From: Talinum fruticosum
Lineage: Eukaryota; Streptophyta; Magnoliopsida; Caryophyllales; Talinaceae
Direction of reading: 5' to 3'
DNA length: 64,000 nucleotides
Assembly (NCBI GenBank): GCA_021018815.1
Contig: JAITYX010000002.1
Span: 10,013,001 to 10,077,000 of the forward strand
Under the pieces are notes generated by a model that was not told where the DNA came from, did no database searches, and was given only the letters and a program-made list of their open reading frames with translations. A program made the translations under genes and the position numbers. Position 1 is the first letter of the stretch. Every line of letters starts with the position of its first letter. This document shows positions 25,201 through 37,249 of the stretch, piece after piece.

Positions 25201-27636
25201 CCACCTTCTCTATTATTAGTAAAATTTTGTCTATTATTGAACTTGTCCTATGTCCGATATGCGAATTTTGTAAAATCTGAATTATTGATTTTAAATTTGA
25301 AAATGTATATGATTTCGACTTTTTGTATTGTTATAATTTATTCAATTTGTTCACCTAATATAAATAACATATTAAATTTTATTAGACAATAAATATTAAA
25401 TATCTTTACGTTTTATTATATGGGGTAACAGTTGACTTTGAGTGTCATCCAAACTTGTCTCTTACACTTAATTATTCCTATAAGAAAACTTTGCATTTAT
25501 AGGTGTCAATTAATATGGTTAAAAATTTTAATTAATTAATTATTATTGAAAATTTAAATTCAATTTCCACCTACGACAATATTTCGATCTCTTTATGAGC
25601 CAAAAAAAAAAAAAAAAAGAGACTCACTACTAGCTTGCAACGTTGCCCTGGTGTGGTTTCTACCCCTAATAACTCCTTGCCTCTTAATATTTCATCCGAA
25701 AGTCTACCTACTTTCGCACCTCTTAATTCAAAACCAAAACCCAAAAATAAATAAATAAATAAATAAAACCTCATATCTCATTTGATTGCCACAAGCCCCA
25801 TAAGCCTGCATCGTCCGTTCGTTCTCTATCGCCTTTGATTCTCAAGAGCGCTTTGCCTCTTCACATTTCTAAAAGTCTGCATCCCTTTGCAGAGTGAGAA
25901 CACACAAACAATAATTAAAAAAGACCTAAGTCCTTTTCCTTTTTTAAAATTTTATCATAAGCTAATCTAGTATAGTAACTAATTTTATTGAGTACATTTT
26001 TTATCTATTTAATTCATTCTTTTCTTTTATAATTTTAGAAGAATAGTTATCCGCTAAAAATAAATTATTGTAAGACAATGGCTATTTAATAGTAAAATAA
26101 TATCCCCTATTCTAATAACTTTTAATTATTCAAACAGCTTGTTTTGTCTTTAAAGAATCATCCAAATGCTGTAGATTGCTCAATGTATCTAATTTAAGAT
26201 ACATAGAATCCAAATTTTTACCACATCTAATGTCCCGTTCTAATTCCATCCTCATCCGATGTTCCTTTTCCAGATTGCATCCCCGTGAAGTGAAAATTTT
26301 GATGTCAGTATCATTGCCCCAATTTCCCTCGACTTTTCCCCCGATTGCCACCGATGAAGGGAAAGTGAAATAGGCCTTTTGAAAGCGTTATTTGTAAGCT
26401 TAATGGTCGTTGTCATCTCCCTGTCTTTATTCCAAAATTGCTGGGTTCCACCCATGAAGAGAAAATTGGGATAAGTTGTTTGTCTCAAACACTGGTCTTT
26501 AATTTAGGAGAATGAACAGTGTTCTTGGTACTATTCTCCCCGCACCCTATCTAGGGCCTGTTCTTTTGAGTGAGAAAAAGAGGGGTGGGGGTGGAGAGAA
26601 GTGAATTTTTTTAGAACGAATGGAAATGAATAAAAAAGACCAAGAAGTTGGTAAAGCAACTCATGTCTCATCAGATTTCCTAATGAGGGGGGTACAGAAT
26701 AGAAAATTTGCCAATCTCCTTGCCTCTCAGTTGAATTCAAATGTATCTTACGTTAAAAGGTGGGATTTCTTTCACTAAACTATCTTATAATGATTTACCT
26801 AGATCGGCCTTTGCATTTTTGCATTCTCTCCCCTCCTAATGAATGGGCAACATAGCAGAACCCCTTTGGATGAATTCTACGTCCTAAAGGTGGACGATGG
26901 TGTAGATTCATTCACTACATGAACCTGATGACTAGTTGAGAATCCTTTAAGATCAAACACATTTTCAAATTGCCAAAGAAAATCAATGTATATTACTAAC
27001 AGTCATATACCCATATTAGGATTTTATAACGTCATTTGTTTTGTAGTGTGAACAACTAAAATAGTATAGAATGAAGACCTTATCTAATAGAGTGAGAAAC
27101 AAGAAAGAAAACGTTTGATCCGTGAAAAGGTCAAAGAAACAATTGGTTGGTCTCGTGAAACAATTTGTGCGGTTGACTGAAATAAGAATTTGACATTAAC
27201 TCTACTGTAAAATTATGGTGGGACTCATTGGGACTCACAGTATTCAGTGTCATAGTCATGCTTCCCATAATCAAGATGAAATGGGCTTACATATCTTTTC
27301 TCAGACTCTCCCACCCACTTGAGTTCAGGGTCATCTCTTACACCCCCTTTAATATCTAGCTCACTTCAATTTACGTGCCTCACACAATTGATTGATTCCT
27401 CTGGCCAAACTGAAACCTTCAGTCCAACAATTTCTGCAGTGGAGTTGAAACCCGCTCTCTCTTTCCTGATACTGATATTACTTACAGTGCTGATGAATGA
27501 CTAGAAGTTTGAAATTGCAAAAATGATTTAACTCTCAAACTTACGTCTGTATTCTTTTTGTGCCTTCTAGGCAGAAGAACGGGAAAAGGATCATCTGAAG
27601 ATAAGAATCGAAACAGTGATATCGTCCTCCAAATGA
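22204..27636 (+). CDS. bHLH35: bHLH transcription factor, bHLH35-like, five exons
   Basis: A nuclear E-box-binding regulator. Exons: 22204-22277, 22351-22513, 22611-22891, 25001-25171 and 27571-27636, about 251 residues, close to the Arabidopsis bHLH35 length. The N-terminus (YWETNMFLRNEEL) is typical of the clade. The basic region and helix 1 (SERNRRKKLNERLFALRAVV) span exon 2; helix 2 (MDKASIIKDAISYIQELHEQ) opens exon 3. Exon 3 then has an Asn-rich spacer and a basic patch (RSKKKRIDHRR). Exon 4 is the ACT-like dimerisation fold (VSYVGERTVVVRLTCGRKKG). Exon 5 is only 21 codons (AEERE...ISSSK, then TGA) after a 2.4-kb intron; its phase and sequence fit the family's C-terminus. The frame is broken once at about 22721-22729, where an A seems lost, before the Asn-rich stretch. 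Target genes cannot be told from the sequence. Confidence 0.88.
23812..24345. repeat. Two related repeat copies flanking a LINE-like fragment (bHLH intron 3)
   Basis: Segments at about 23812-23866 and 24292-24345 share the order CTTA(C/T)CAAATACTA, ATTTAGT and TTTTGACTTGGTCAAAACG. Both include the palindrome TTTTGAC-TTG-GTCAAAA. They lie on either side of the RNase H-like frame, in the same orientation. They are too long and too diverged to be a target-site duplication and are more likely two copies of a host repeat. Confidence 0.6.
23896..24180 (+). mobile_element. RNase H-like fragment of a LINE-type retroelement (RVT_3 family)
   Basis: An uninterrupted 94-residue frame reads as the C-terminal half of the plant RNase H-like domain found in non-LTR retrotransposons and their derivatives. 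It has the LQLDSMLVMGMF strand-helix, the WEVKITHCYGEANKVADKLA segment with the conserved His and Asp-like positions, and the usual trailing hydrophobic region (GFHFFVSPS). The N-terminal half with the first catalytic Asp and Glu is missing, so it cannot be an active nuclease. It sits inside intron 3 of the bHLH gene, on the same strand. It could be a truncated LINE or a captured gene piece. Confidence 0.65.
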
Positions 27637-29766
27637 CCTCTGGAGAAGAAACTGTATGCATCTGATGTTGTAGCATGATATCCTCCCCCCTTCCCTTGCC
27701 CCGGGTTCTTATAAAGGTTTGTTTCCGAAACGCATGTGTTTCACTGCCACAGATGTGCACTTTGGCTGGCGGCACTTCTGATTCTGATGTCCGTGCGTTT
27801 GAAGAAAGTTTGGGTTTGTGACGGACAAATTTCCAGTTTTCTGATGAAAGTATGGGAATTTGCTGAAATTGATGTCCAGAAATGCCTTTGAAACACCATT
27901 ATGCAAGGCCAGACTCATGGCCTGGCATAATTTATACACTTACTGATCCTTTAGCTTAGAAGATATGGGAAGTTTAAGAAGAAATGGTTCCCAAATTCAA
28001 AGATTAATTAATCTCACACCTAAGAGCTAATTTGATCTAAGGGTGTGTTTTTTAAAGGGTAAGTAAAATAACTGGTTGGTAACCCTTTTCATAAGGGTTC
28101 TATTTAAGTTGTCTTTCATTAAAATGGAGAGAAAAAAAGGAAGGAATAGACAACCAAACTAAAGAAGACGAAAATGGATCTAAAGGTTCATATAGCAAGC
28201 CTAAAGTGACGGAAATTTAAAACATTTTCATGAAAAGTGAGCATTGTCAATCTTTCAAATAATATTTAGTTGGATCTTTAAAATAATATTTAGTTGGATG
28301 TAATAATATGATAATGTGACATAATCAATCTTATAATATGCTAATATTCACATTTGGCTAGTTGGCAATAAGTTTTACATATCCCCAAAAAATATATATT
28401 TTATACATTATTTGTTTAAATTTTAGGACATATTAAAATTAAAATGTATCACATAATCTAATTTAGATATCATACCATTTAAGCCATTGTATTAAAAAAT
28501 AATAATAAACAAAAAGAAAGTAGTTGGTAAAGTAGGACAATTTACGCAAAATTTTGAAGATGTTCGTGGACATTATAGTCATTTGTTCAAAAAGCCAAAA
28601 TAATCGTATATGGTTATTACGTATATATTAAACATATAATTATATGGTTTTCGTTTTTAACCAATACTTATACACTAATTCTCTCTAACTTTTATAAATT
28701 ATAAAAAAGTATACTAATGTATATATAGAACAAGTAATGTTTGAATGCGAACAAATTAGTTTTTGGATCAATACAATTATTTAATTTATGGTATACAATT
28801 TCATATAAATTAATTATCTAAAACATAATTAAATACATACCTTACATAAACACTATATTTATGAAATAATTTCACATAAGTATCATATGTGTTACTCATA
28901 TAGAGCTTTTGCCCAACTTTATATATATATATATGATGCCTTTTTTGGTTAAAAAATTAATGTGAAAAATCAACCTATCTAACACATTGCATGATCCAAG
29001 TCAAACATGACTATAGTTTGTGTTATAATAATTATTAAGGGGATTTTTTAATCACAATATTATCTTATAAAGAGATATAAAAGTACAAAACACTAGTAAA
29101 TTTTATTGATCTTCTGATTTCAAAAGGTTTATCAAAAGATGGTTATTTGTCCTTTATTGGTATATGTGCGGTAGCATTGAATCCATCAAATGTTAGAATT
29201 AATAAGAGATGGATAAAATAGAGAAAATATGGACTTTTTTCAATTTAAAATAATTGTCACTTAAATTAATTTTTTAGTTTTATAATATTTATGATTTTAT
29301 ATGCTTAATGACATATTGCGAAATTATAATTATAAACATTGATTAAAACTAATGAACATTGATCGATCTGATCAATGCTGAATATTGAAAAATTATAATT
29401 ATAAAATGTAATTAAGTGTTTTTTAAGTTTTGATCAGTGTTAAATATATATGATAAATATTTACAAAGAACTCGAAACGAACAATCTTAGTCAAGCATGA
29501 CTTTGTAATTAAAAATTATATCTTATCTACATCCATGTTTGCACTTACATTTCCCAAACCCTCCCTCCCCCCAAAATGTAAAGTCGCCGACTATCATCTT
29601 CTGTTGTCAGCCCACTGGCCCATAATGAAAGCCCACGGCCCAACTACCTTTCTTTTTACAGTAACATTTTTTTTTGATAATGTCTTTCACGTTTCTTTCT
29701 TTCTTTCTCATTTAAATTTCTCAAAGTAAGAGATTAGGCCCCGTACAACAATTTATGAGGAGAAGA

Positions 29767-29961
29767 CTACATATTTACAAGGTCTTCCCATTTCACAATA
29801 TAGCTATTAGCTCTAACGCGACAAATATATTGGATATGCTTGATGATGACCGGGGTAGTCCGAGATGTTTGTTGGAATTTCCCGAGACATCTTTCCCTCC
29901 ACAACTCATATATTGTCTCTGCAAGAATAGTGCGAGCCCATTTGTTTGTTTTTTTTAACAA
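29767..29961 (-). mobile_element. LINE-type ORF2 remnant
   Basis: The reverse frame contains WARTILAETIYELWRERC, the pattern seen just after the zinc-binding end of plant LINE reverse transcriptases, where a helix with W(R/A)ERN-like residues is usual. The rest is short and diverged. No reverse-transcriptase motifs lie nearby, so at most this is a decayed 3' piece. Confidence 0.42.
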
Positions 29962-30225
29962 AAGACTTTCACCTTCCTTTCAAGTACACTAACATTTGTG
30001 AAATCAACTCATGTGATTATTTGTTTTAATTTTTTACTTATATGGTATTGTTTTATAAATAGATGTACGGATGAATATCTAATTTACGGAATGTTTTTTA
30101 TAATCCATGAACTATTTCTTTACCTTTAATCTGTTTCAAAAACATTTTATTTAAATAACCTTTTTTAAAAAAAAAAGCTGAACTTTATTAGAAGTCTATA
30201 ATTTCATAAAGTTAACCTCCTTTTA

Positions 30226-30340
30226 AGTTATAAGTGTCGGTTGGCTCAACTGTTAACGTTTTTAAAATTACTATCAGAAATCTGGATTCCAATTTTGTCT
30301 ATATTGACCTTTATGCCTCATTCACTTTTTTTTTTTTTAA
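30226..30340 (+). mobile_element. Candidate tRNA-derived SINE with T-rich tail
   Basis: GGTTGGCTCAACTGTTAACG (30239-30258) resembles an A box. TGGATTCCAATTTTG about 35-40 bases later resembles a degenerate B box. A poly-T run at 30326-30338 ends the block. This layout is typical of plant SINEs. No flanking duplication was found. Confidence 0.42.
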
Positions 30341-30499
30341 AATACCTTATCTAAGTTGACCTAACAAATCTTTAAAATTTCAAAACACATATGGTTTAAA
30401 CTTTAATTCTTAGGACGTATAATTCCATATAGTTATAGTTTTTTTATCACCTGAAATTTATGAGATGATATTAAATTTTAAATTTGATCAACTTCATAC

Positions 30500-31045
30500 C
30501 CAACTAAAATGGATCTCAATGCATAAGAGGTGATCCGAATATTTTCCGGACAGGTTCAACTTACCCGTCACGTCACTAGTAAGTTGGGCCCAATTAGTAA
30601 GACAATGGAAGTATCAACCCAAACTTCCTCTCAACGGGTCGAGTAAAGCCCAAAACCCATTAGGGTTAGGGTTTCTTTCCTAAATCATGGTAAATTATCA
30701 TTTTACTCCCTATTGGATTCCTTTATAAATACTCACCAACCTCCACCTTCATAAGACATGTTAACATGCTCATAAGCTCACATCATCAATTCCCAACACT
30801 TTCCTCTCTAGAAAAGACTCCTAAATCCCAAAAAGCCTTACTCCGGTAAGCAAATTCCAAGAAATTCACATTCGCGTATATCGAGGAAGATTTCCTCGAT
30901 CCGCTTGTTCGCTTCATCATACTAACTTGAGCGTCGGAGGGAGTTCCTCGGAATCCACCCCGGGCTTCGCCTTTTGCGGGTATCGTAGCGATAACGTGAA
31001 ATCCATCCAATTGCACCACACTCTCGCAACTGCAGAAGTAAATCC
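30500..31045 (+). mobile_element. LTR-like remnant of a retrotransposon
   Basis: The segment has a TATA box (TATAAAT, 30724-30730) followed by a GC-richer R/U5-like region. This contains ACTTGAGCGTCGGAGGG (30925-30941), a stretch that recurs near the U5 end of plant LTR retrotransposons. I could not fix exact TG...CA ends or a target duplication, and no internal domain (gag, pol) follows. The reverse frames over this block show no known protein. Confidence 0.45.
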
Positions 31046-32924
31046 TTTATCCCTACGAATTATGTCCACATCATCACACAATTTTTCTTCGAGAACAAGA
31101 GACATCGAGGAAGTTTCATGCAGATGGCCAATTATTATAGTCAGATAAATGTGCAAGTTCAATAAATGGAAGTATGAATAGGTTGGTGATGGATCGAAGC
31201 TAGAGGCTAGAGCTATGACAAAAACAATATAATTACAAATATACAAATGGTTGATAGCTAGATGCCACTATAAAATTTATAATATAAGATTCCAAAACAG
31301 TAATATAAAATTAAATTTCAGATTTTACTTGTCATTGAACTACATGTGGATGACAACCTCTTTCACGTCTTCTTCATTATATGAGTCAACCCCATCACTT
31401 ATTCTTACAAAATATATATGTTTCATTCATCGTCGTACAACATATATTTTTTTACGAAAACTAACTAATATTCGACTAATTTTGTAACGTTATGTCTGAA
31501 ATTTAAGTTATGTTTATATAATTTTATAATAAGTACGATAGAAAAGTTATTCGAGTTGAGTCTAAAATGTTCAATTTGATTTGATTTGATTGGTTAAATG
31601 TTCTACTTTTGCTTCTTTTTGTCCCTCGTAAAAAATTATCGATCTTCTTGTAGATGATATTCCTTTATAAAAATCAAAATCACCATGCAATTTCTTATAG
31701 TGAGTATATAACTGTATCTCACAAAAAAAAAAATGTAAAGCTTGTTTGAGCATATAGTGACCTATTTTGTCCTCTTTGATGAGAACGTTTGTAGTCGTGC
31801 GAGTTGTGCTTGTGCTTATTTAAAGGCCAACATCATCAATAATTATTCATATTTAAGTCATGATACTGTCATTGTCATTATATTTAGAAACACGAATTTG
31901 ATTTACATATTTTAATTTTAAGGGGGAATAATTTTATGATAAGTGTTGCTTAACATTTTATTAAAACAAATTTATATGTAATAAAAAAAAATAACTTTGG
32001 CTCTTTAAGCAATTAAAAAATGAGATCCTTATGTTTAAATTATACTGTAGTCTCGTGATGTTCTACAAAATAGTTTCAAAGATGTACTCTCATTTTTTTC
32101 AAATCTTGAAAATTCATCCATCCTTTCATCAATTGCTCTATCCCATGTTTTAAAACTATAGTCTCGAGACCATAATAAAAGACGACCATCAATGGTTGCT
32201 TCCACTTTCTAGTGTAAAACAAAAGAAAAGTAGGTCTTAAACAAGACTATCTAAATTCAGAATTATTATGAGACGAATTTTTACAAATACTTTTGTGATG
32301 AATTTTCATGATTATGGATAACTAATTTCTCATTTAAGAATGAATTCAATAGCTTTTATTTACATTAAATGAATAATTGGTCACTCCAAATTTTAGTTAT
32401 TTACAAATAAATTTGAAAAGTTCTAAAATATTTTAAAATAATCTCTATAAAAAAAGTATGGAACTATTGCAGCACATGTTATGTATCAAAATATTACATA
32501 ATTATGGATAATTAAATAGTTTTGTCATGTAAATGTCAAATATATTATTAAAAATAAATTTAAAAAATATAGAAACATAAACATGGAATAAAGACAATTA
32601 TAATGTGTAATAGAATGTCTAATATAGTTAATGAAATTGAGTTATCATAAACAGTTAAATCAAACAATTAATACAAATAATTAACAAGTAATACAAATAA
32701 ATAACGGATAACGGTTAACAGTTGATTGCGAAACAGTGCCTATTATGTAACATGACCAAGTTCAAAGAAGAGGGGCAAAAAATAATTGTCCATAAGAGAA
32801 GCAAAGCTACAAAAGCTAGGAACTTCCAAACTATTCTTTTCACCCAATCTAATGTAACTACATCTACATCTACATCCCACCTAAAAAATTTGTATGGGCA
32901 CTATGGGTGGCTTTGGAACCCCCT

Positions 32925-32932
32925 TATAAATA
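32925..32932 (+). promoter_or_regulatory. TATA box of the cytidine deaminase gene
   Basis: TATAAATA lies 187 bases before the CDA ATG in CCCCTTATAAATATACC, followed by a pyrimidine-rich stretch and then an A-run at 33032-33046 in the presumed leader. Confidence 0.6.
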
Positions 32933-33118
32933 TACCTTCATCATGCACTCTTTTCTCCCTCAAATCTCTCTCTCATCTTGACACCCCATCTTTTTATTCT
33001 TTGATTTATCTGAGAGAATTACAAACCCCCAAAAAAAAAAAAAAAAGGAAACTGGGGTTTTCCCATCTTTTATTTAATTATTTAGTTCAATAAAAACTCA
33101 CAAAAAGCACCCAAAAAA

Positions 33119-34054
33119 ATGGACCACCCAAAATTTGTGATTGAAGCATCTGAAGCAGAAACAATGGCGGAGAAATTAGGGCTGAATTCGGTGGTCCACC
33201 TCCTCCCTGCCATTGTCAGATCAGCCCAGAAGCTCTCCCGCCCTCCAATCTCCAATTTCCCCGTCGCCGCCGTCGGATTAGCCGCCGACGGCCGGATCTT
33301 TGTCGGGGTTAATCTTGAGTTTCCCGGTTTGCCCCTCCACCACTCCGTCCACGCCGAGCAGTTCCTTATCACGAATGTTTCTCTCCACCCGCAAGCCCGT
33401 CTCAAAAACGTCGTCGTCTCCGCCTACCCTTGTGGGCATTGCCGTCAATTCCTCCAGGAGATCCGCGGCGCCCCCAATATCCAGATCTTCGTTCTCCAGA
33501 ACGATGGGGAGAGAGAGAAATTGGATCAAATCAACGGGTACCCAGATGATCGAAACGTTTCGTTCAAGCCATTGTCGTACTTTTTACCCCATAGATTTGG
33601 GCCCGATGATCTCTTAGACAAGGATGTGCCCTTGATTCTCGAAACCCAGGAGAATTCCCTGGTTCTGCTCGAATTGAACGGCAGTTTGTGCAATGGCTTC
33701 TCCGCATTGGAGGAGAGAGAATTGGTGATGGCTGCATTAGAGGCCGCCAACAGGTCTCATGCACCGTACAGTAGGTGCCCATCTGGGGTGGCGTTGATTG
33801 ACGATCAGGGCAAGATTTACAAAGGGTCTTACATGGAGTCCGCCGCCTATAACCCCAGCCTCGGCCCGGCCCAGGCCGCCGTCATAGCCTACGTGGCGGC
33901 GGGGCGTGGCGGCGGCTACGAGAAGATTGCGGCGGCGGTCTTGGTGGAGAGAGAAGGAGCTGTGGTGAAGCAGGAAGAAACTGTCAGGTTGTTCTTCAAG
34001 TCTATTTCACCCAAATGTGATTTCCATGTCTTCCATTGCAGATCATTTCAGTAA
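33119..34054 (+). CDS. CDA1: Cytidine deaminase, single exon, intact
   Basis: Deaminates cytidine and deoxycytidine to uridine and deoxyuridine in cytosolic pyrimidine salvage. The frame is uninterrupted for 311 residues, normal for plant CDA, which like the E. coli enzyme fuses a catalytic and a degenerate second domain. The zinc site is visible: HAE at residues 78-80 (His ligand and catalytic Glu) and PCGHC at 104-108 (Cys 105 and 108). The substrate pocket stretch VGLAADGRIFVGVNLEF precedes it. The second domain (about 200-300; APYSRCPSGVALIDDQGKIY, SLGPAQAAVIAYV) keeps the fold but lacks the HAE and PCxxC residues, as expected. The coding part is much more GC-rich than its surroundings, which is usual for intronless plant CDA. 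It is the only gene in the window without a frame break. It faces GRWD1 across 3.2 kb. Confidence 0.96.
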   Translation: MDHPKFVIEASEAETMAEKLGLNSVVHLLPAIVRSAQKLSRPPISNFPVAAVGLAADGRIFVGVNLEFPGLPLHHSVHAEQFLITNVSLHPQARLKNVVVSAYPCGHCRQFLQEIRGAPNIQIFVLQNDGEREKLDQINGYPDDRNVSFKPLSYFLPHRFGPDDLLDKDVPLILETQENSLVLLELNGSLCNGFSALEERELVMAALEAANRSHAPYSRCPSGVALIDDQGKIYKGSYMESAAYNPSLGPAQAAVIAYVAAGRGGGYEKIAAAVLVEREGAVVKQEETVRLFFKSISPKCDFHVFHCRSFQ

Positions 34055-34474
34055 TCATCTGATCAATTCTTGTTTCTTTTAGATCAAAACTTGTTTCCAA
34101 TGATTTATGAGAAATTCTCTGATTAATCGACTCTGCTATATTGGATTTCACTTGTGATGTATATGTATATATAATATAATATAAAGTTTAATTTATGATG
34201 TTTTTTCATGAAATTGTTAAATTTCTAGCAAGATTCTGATTTTTTTCATTTTCTGGATTTTAAAGTTGGACCATAATTTAGTGCCAAGTACTGTTACATC
34301 AAAATAGTGGGAGCTACATTATTAGGTAATCCATATAAATTCACAAATATATTCGAGTATATATGATGCCAAAATGAGCACCATGATTGCACTTCTAACA
34401 ATTATTCCCTTTCGGATTATTATTGGCCACAACTATTAGCTAGTTTTACACGTATCGTGGAATAATGATTGGTA

Positions 34475-34600
34475 GTAACATATGGATTAGTTCAACTGGT
34501 AAGCTTTTTGAATATGGTGTCTATGATATAAATTTAGAGTGCGATGTTTTAAATATCTTCCCGTTAAAAAGTATGTATTTTTGGAAGAAAAACGAAAAGA
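34475..34600 (+). mobile_element. Candidate tRNA-derived SINE relic
   Basis: TTAGTTCAACTGGTAAGC (about 34487-34504) closely resembles the tRNA A-box region (TAGCTCAGTTGGTAAG). A weak B-box-like GAGTGCGATGTTTTAAAT lies about 40 bases on. Ends and duplication are not clear. Confidence 0.38.
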
Positions 34601-34895
34601 GAAGTGAAACAACCATTCCTTCTATCCTCCTGTTCTAGGGCTGGGAAAGAAGAATCTGCGGTGGAAAACCTATAAAAGGTTCGTAGGTGAAAAACTTAGG
34701 GTTTAGTAAGAGAAGGCATGAGCATAAAGTTTCAAAATGAAGATCATGTGATTTGAGCTAACTCTCATAGTGTGTGTGTGTATGTGTTTTCTCTCTTTTT
34801 TTCTTTTTCTCTAAAGATTTAGGATTTTGTTAGTAATTCGATAGTAGTAGGTAGAGTATGATGTCAATAAGTAGTTGAAAAAAAGGGAAAGTTTA

Positions 34896-35056
34896 GAAAA
34901 TAAAAAATAGAAAAAAAAAGTTTGTAATTTATGGGACTATTATATTAGATAGTTCAGAAATTACAATAAAATTTGTAAAAAATAAAAAATAGAAAAAAAA
35001 GTTTGTAATTTGTGGAACTATTATACTTAGATAGTTCAGAAATTACAAATGAAATT
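34896..35056 (+). repeat. Tandem duplication, about 81-bp period
   Basis: The block with AATAAAAAATAGAAAAAAAA, GTTTGTAATTT, GGACTATTATA and GATAGTTCAGAAATTACAA occurs twice in succession with small differences (first copy about 34896-34974, second to about 35056). Confidence 0.85.
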
Positions 35057-36306
35057 TTTAGATATTTGTAATGGAAACCGAAGCCACAAATTGTTAGATT
35101 GAATTCCTCATTTGGGGGATAACACATGGAGTGGGCGGGCAGCCAAGGAAAGTAAATGAGGAGTTGAGGCAAGTGAATGCCACCGTATGACCCTTGATAG
35201 CATCCCAAACCAAAAAAAAAAAAACAAAGTCGAAAACAGATGGCAATAAAACACGTGACCTATACCTGGTCGTCCCGTAGTTGGTGACTATATAGTTGTA
35301 AACTTATTAGCATACATTTTGTAATCGTTAAGAATAAAAATTGAGAGAATATATCGATATTCAGCCAACTTTCATATTCTTCAAAATGCTTATGATTTCG
35401 AGTTGATAAAGATGCATGTTTAAAATTTATATTCAAATAGTAGTAAGTACATCAAATTGGAATGACATATGCATCATTTATAAATATTTTTTAACGCATA
35501 TGTTCATGTCATCACGTTCTTTTTAATATAATAGATAAAAGATAAAACCCACTTCAAGTAGACTCGGATCATATAAAAAGAACCAGTCACACGAGGCTAA
35601 TTTGTATAATCCATATTCTAAAGGTCAAGTTTGCTTAGCTTAGATGAATTAAAAAAGATGATCAAGTAGTATATCTCACGTCAAGGCTTTTGTATTTAAC
35701 TAATTATGTAGTTTTCCTCTATCAAACTTGATATCTAATCGTTTTTATATTTCTAATTTTCAGTCTACGTACAACCACAATTAGTTTGTTTACATATTAC
35801 CAAAATTATAGTAAAATTAATAATAGAATATTCTATCTTGACTAACTAGAGATACAAATGGAATATTATTCTCAACCATTATTATATATATATATATATA
35901 TTTTAATATATATAATTAATGAAGACATAACAAATTTTGTTTATGAAGGTTGGAAAACCTTCTTGTTTTAGGATTTGTTATAAGAAAACTAGTGCTAAAA
36001 ATTACTGAAATTTTAGTAGTGACATGACATCCATAAAAATTAATAGAATATTTTTTATAAAAATTTTGAATTTGAGAAAAGAAATTTTTTACCGTTAAAG
36101 GAGGACTGCAACCTTATGATGGTAACTAAGACATATATTCCAGCGAGTGAACCGACCATTCTTTAGTAAACAAACCTTCCGAGTGTATAGTTGCAGTATC
36201 TACCAGAAAATACATAGAATTTTGAGATTGTTAGCGGTAGGATTATGTCAAGGTCAAAATGAGATAATGTTGGCGTCATGGGTGAGGCATGGTTTCTTGG
36301 CTAAAG

Positions 36307-36344
<38 letters not shown>
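36307..36344. repeat. (CAT)n microsatellite
   Basis: About 12 to 13 uninterrupted CAT triplets. The frame at 36147-36365 reads them as polyserine but shows no other protein features. Confidence 0.95.
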
Positions 36345-37249
36345 CTGGTTCTGGTTTGCCTCTGATTGTATTGTACTGGTATGTTGATGTTGTATACATA
36401 AAGACTAAATTGGGTGAAAGCTTAACTGCACTTTCCATCTTGCAAGCAAACACTTTTTTCAGTGCCTACAATACTTTTTAGCCTCTCTTCAGATGCTATC
36501 TTCTATCCATCATCATCTACTTTTTTTCTTTTTTTTTTCCCCAAACACATGACCTACCCTTTAAATTAAAAAAAAAAAAAAGAAATCCAAATGTTACGTC
36601 TATAGCTCTATATTTCGAAAGAACAATGCAAGTCGAATCATTCTCTAAAAGATTAAAATTATACTCTTAATATTCTCATATTCACCTAAATCTCAGTATT
36701 TATTTTTAAGATAACTTAGGATAACCTACACTTATCATTAAAAAATATGTAAGATGACTAAACCGAGTTAAATAAACTTGTTAGCTTCCCACAAAACTCC
36801 CAAAACAAGGAAACTTCGTACATCTATCGAACTTTAATCCATTACACCAAGATCGGAACTTTGTTATCATTATACTATCGCTCAGCAGTTACGTGACAGT
36901 TGCTCTATCCTTCTTTTTTTCGTTTTTTTTTTTTTTTTTGGAGTTGTGCAACCATGATAGTACAAAATTGGTAATTAAGTTAAAAGGGTTTAGTCAAATA
37001 TAATATAATATCTGATATCAAATTATAACCTCAAAAAGACAATAAAGAATAATTACATATAAAAGCGAACCAAAACACCAGCCATCACCACATAACGACT
37101 GAGTTAAAATCTCTGGTCATAAAATTCAACAAATAATAAGACTCGATACAAAATTGGTGCACCCAAAATTCGACAATCCTTCACGACAAAATTATAGATT
37201 TCCCCTTGCCAGGACGGCAGGAAAGACCCATGGATAAGTATCCGTGCTA

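Larger units (their letters stand above)
27637..33118. other. Intergenic, 5.5 kb: transposon relics and CDA promoter
   Basis: Contents from left to right: bHLH 3' UTR to about 27950; AT-rich DNA with nothing recognised at 27960-29500 (including a short TA run at 28919-28934); a LINE-like remnant on the - strand at 29767-29961; a SINE candidate at 30226-30340; an LTR-like remnant at about 30500-31045; AT-rich DNA to 32700; and the cytidine deaminase promoter. No host gene is supported. Confidence 0.6.
34055..37249. other. Convergent intergenic region between CDA and GRWD1
   Basis: AT-rich, with CDA 3' UTR to about 34220 and GRWD1 3' UTR from about 37080. It holds a SINE candidate (about 34475-34600), a tandem duplication (34896-35056), a TA run (35883-35901) and a CAT repeat (36307-36344). 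Short frames at 34954-35208 (-) and 36147-36365 (+) match nothing I recognise. Confidence 0.6.

Noticed and set aside
30786..31246. Reverse frames of 77 and 109 residues over the LTR-like block
   Set aside because: They run opposite to the inferred LTR and match no protein I recognise.
32722..33093. 123-residue forward frame just upstream of CDA
   Set aside because: It spans the CDA TATA box and leader and ends in a poly-Lys stretch from an A-run. It is not a gene.
33082..33782. Reverse and alternate frames within CDA
   Set aside because: They are shadows of a GC-rich coding region; the true frame has the HAE and PCGHC zinc site.
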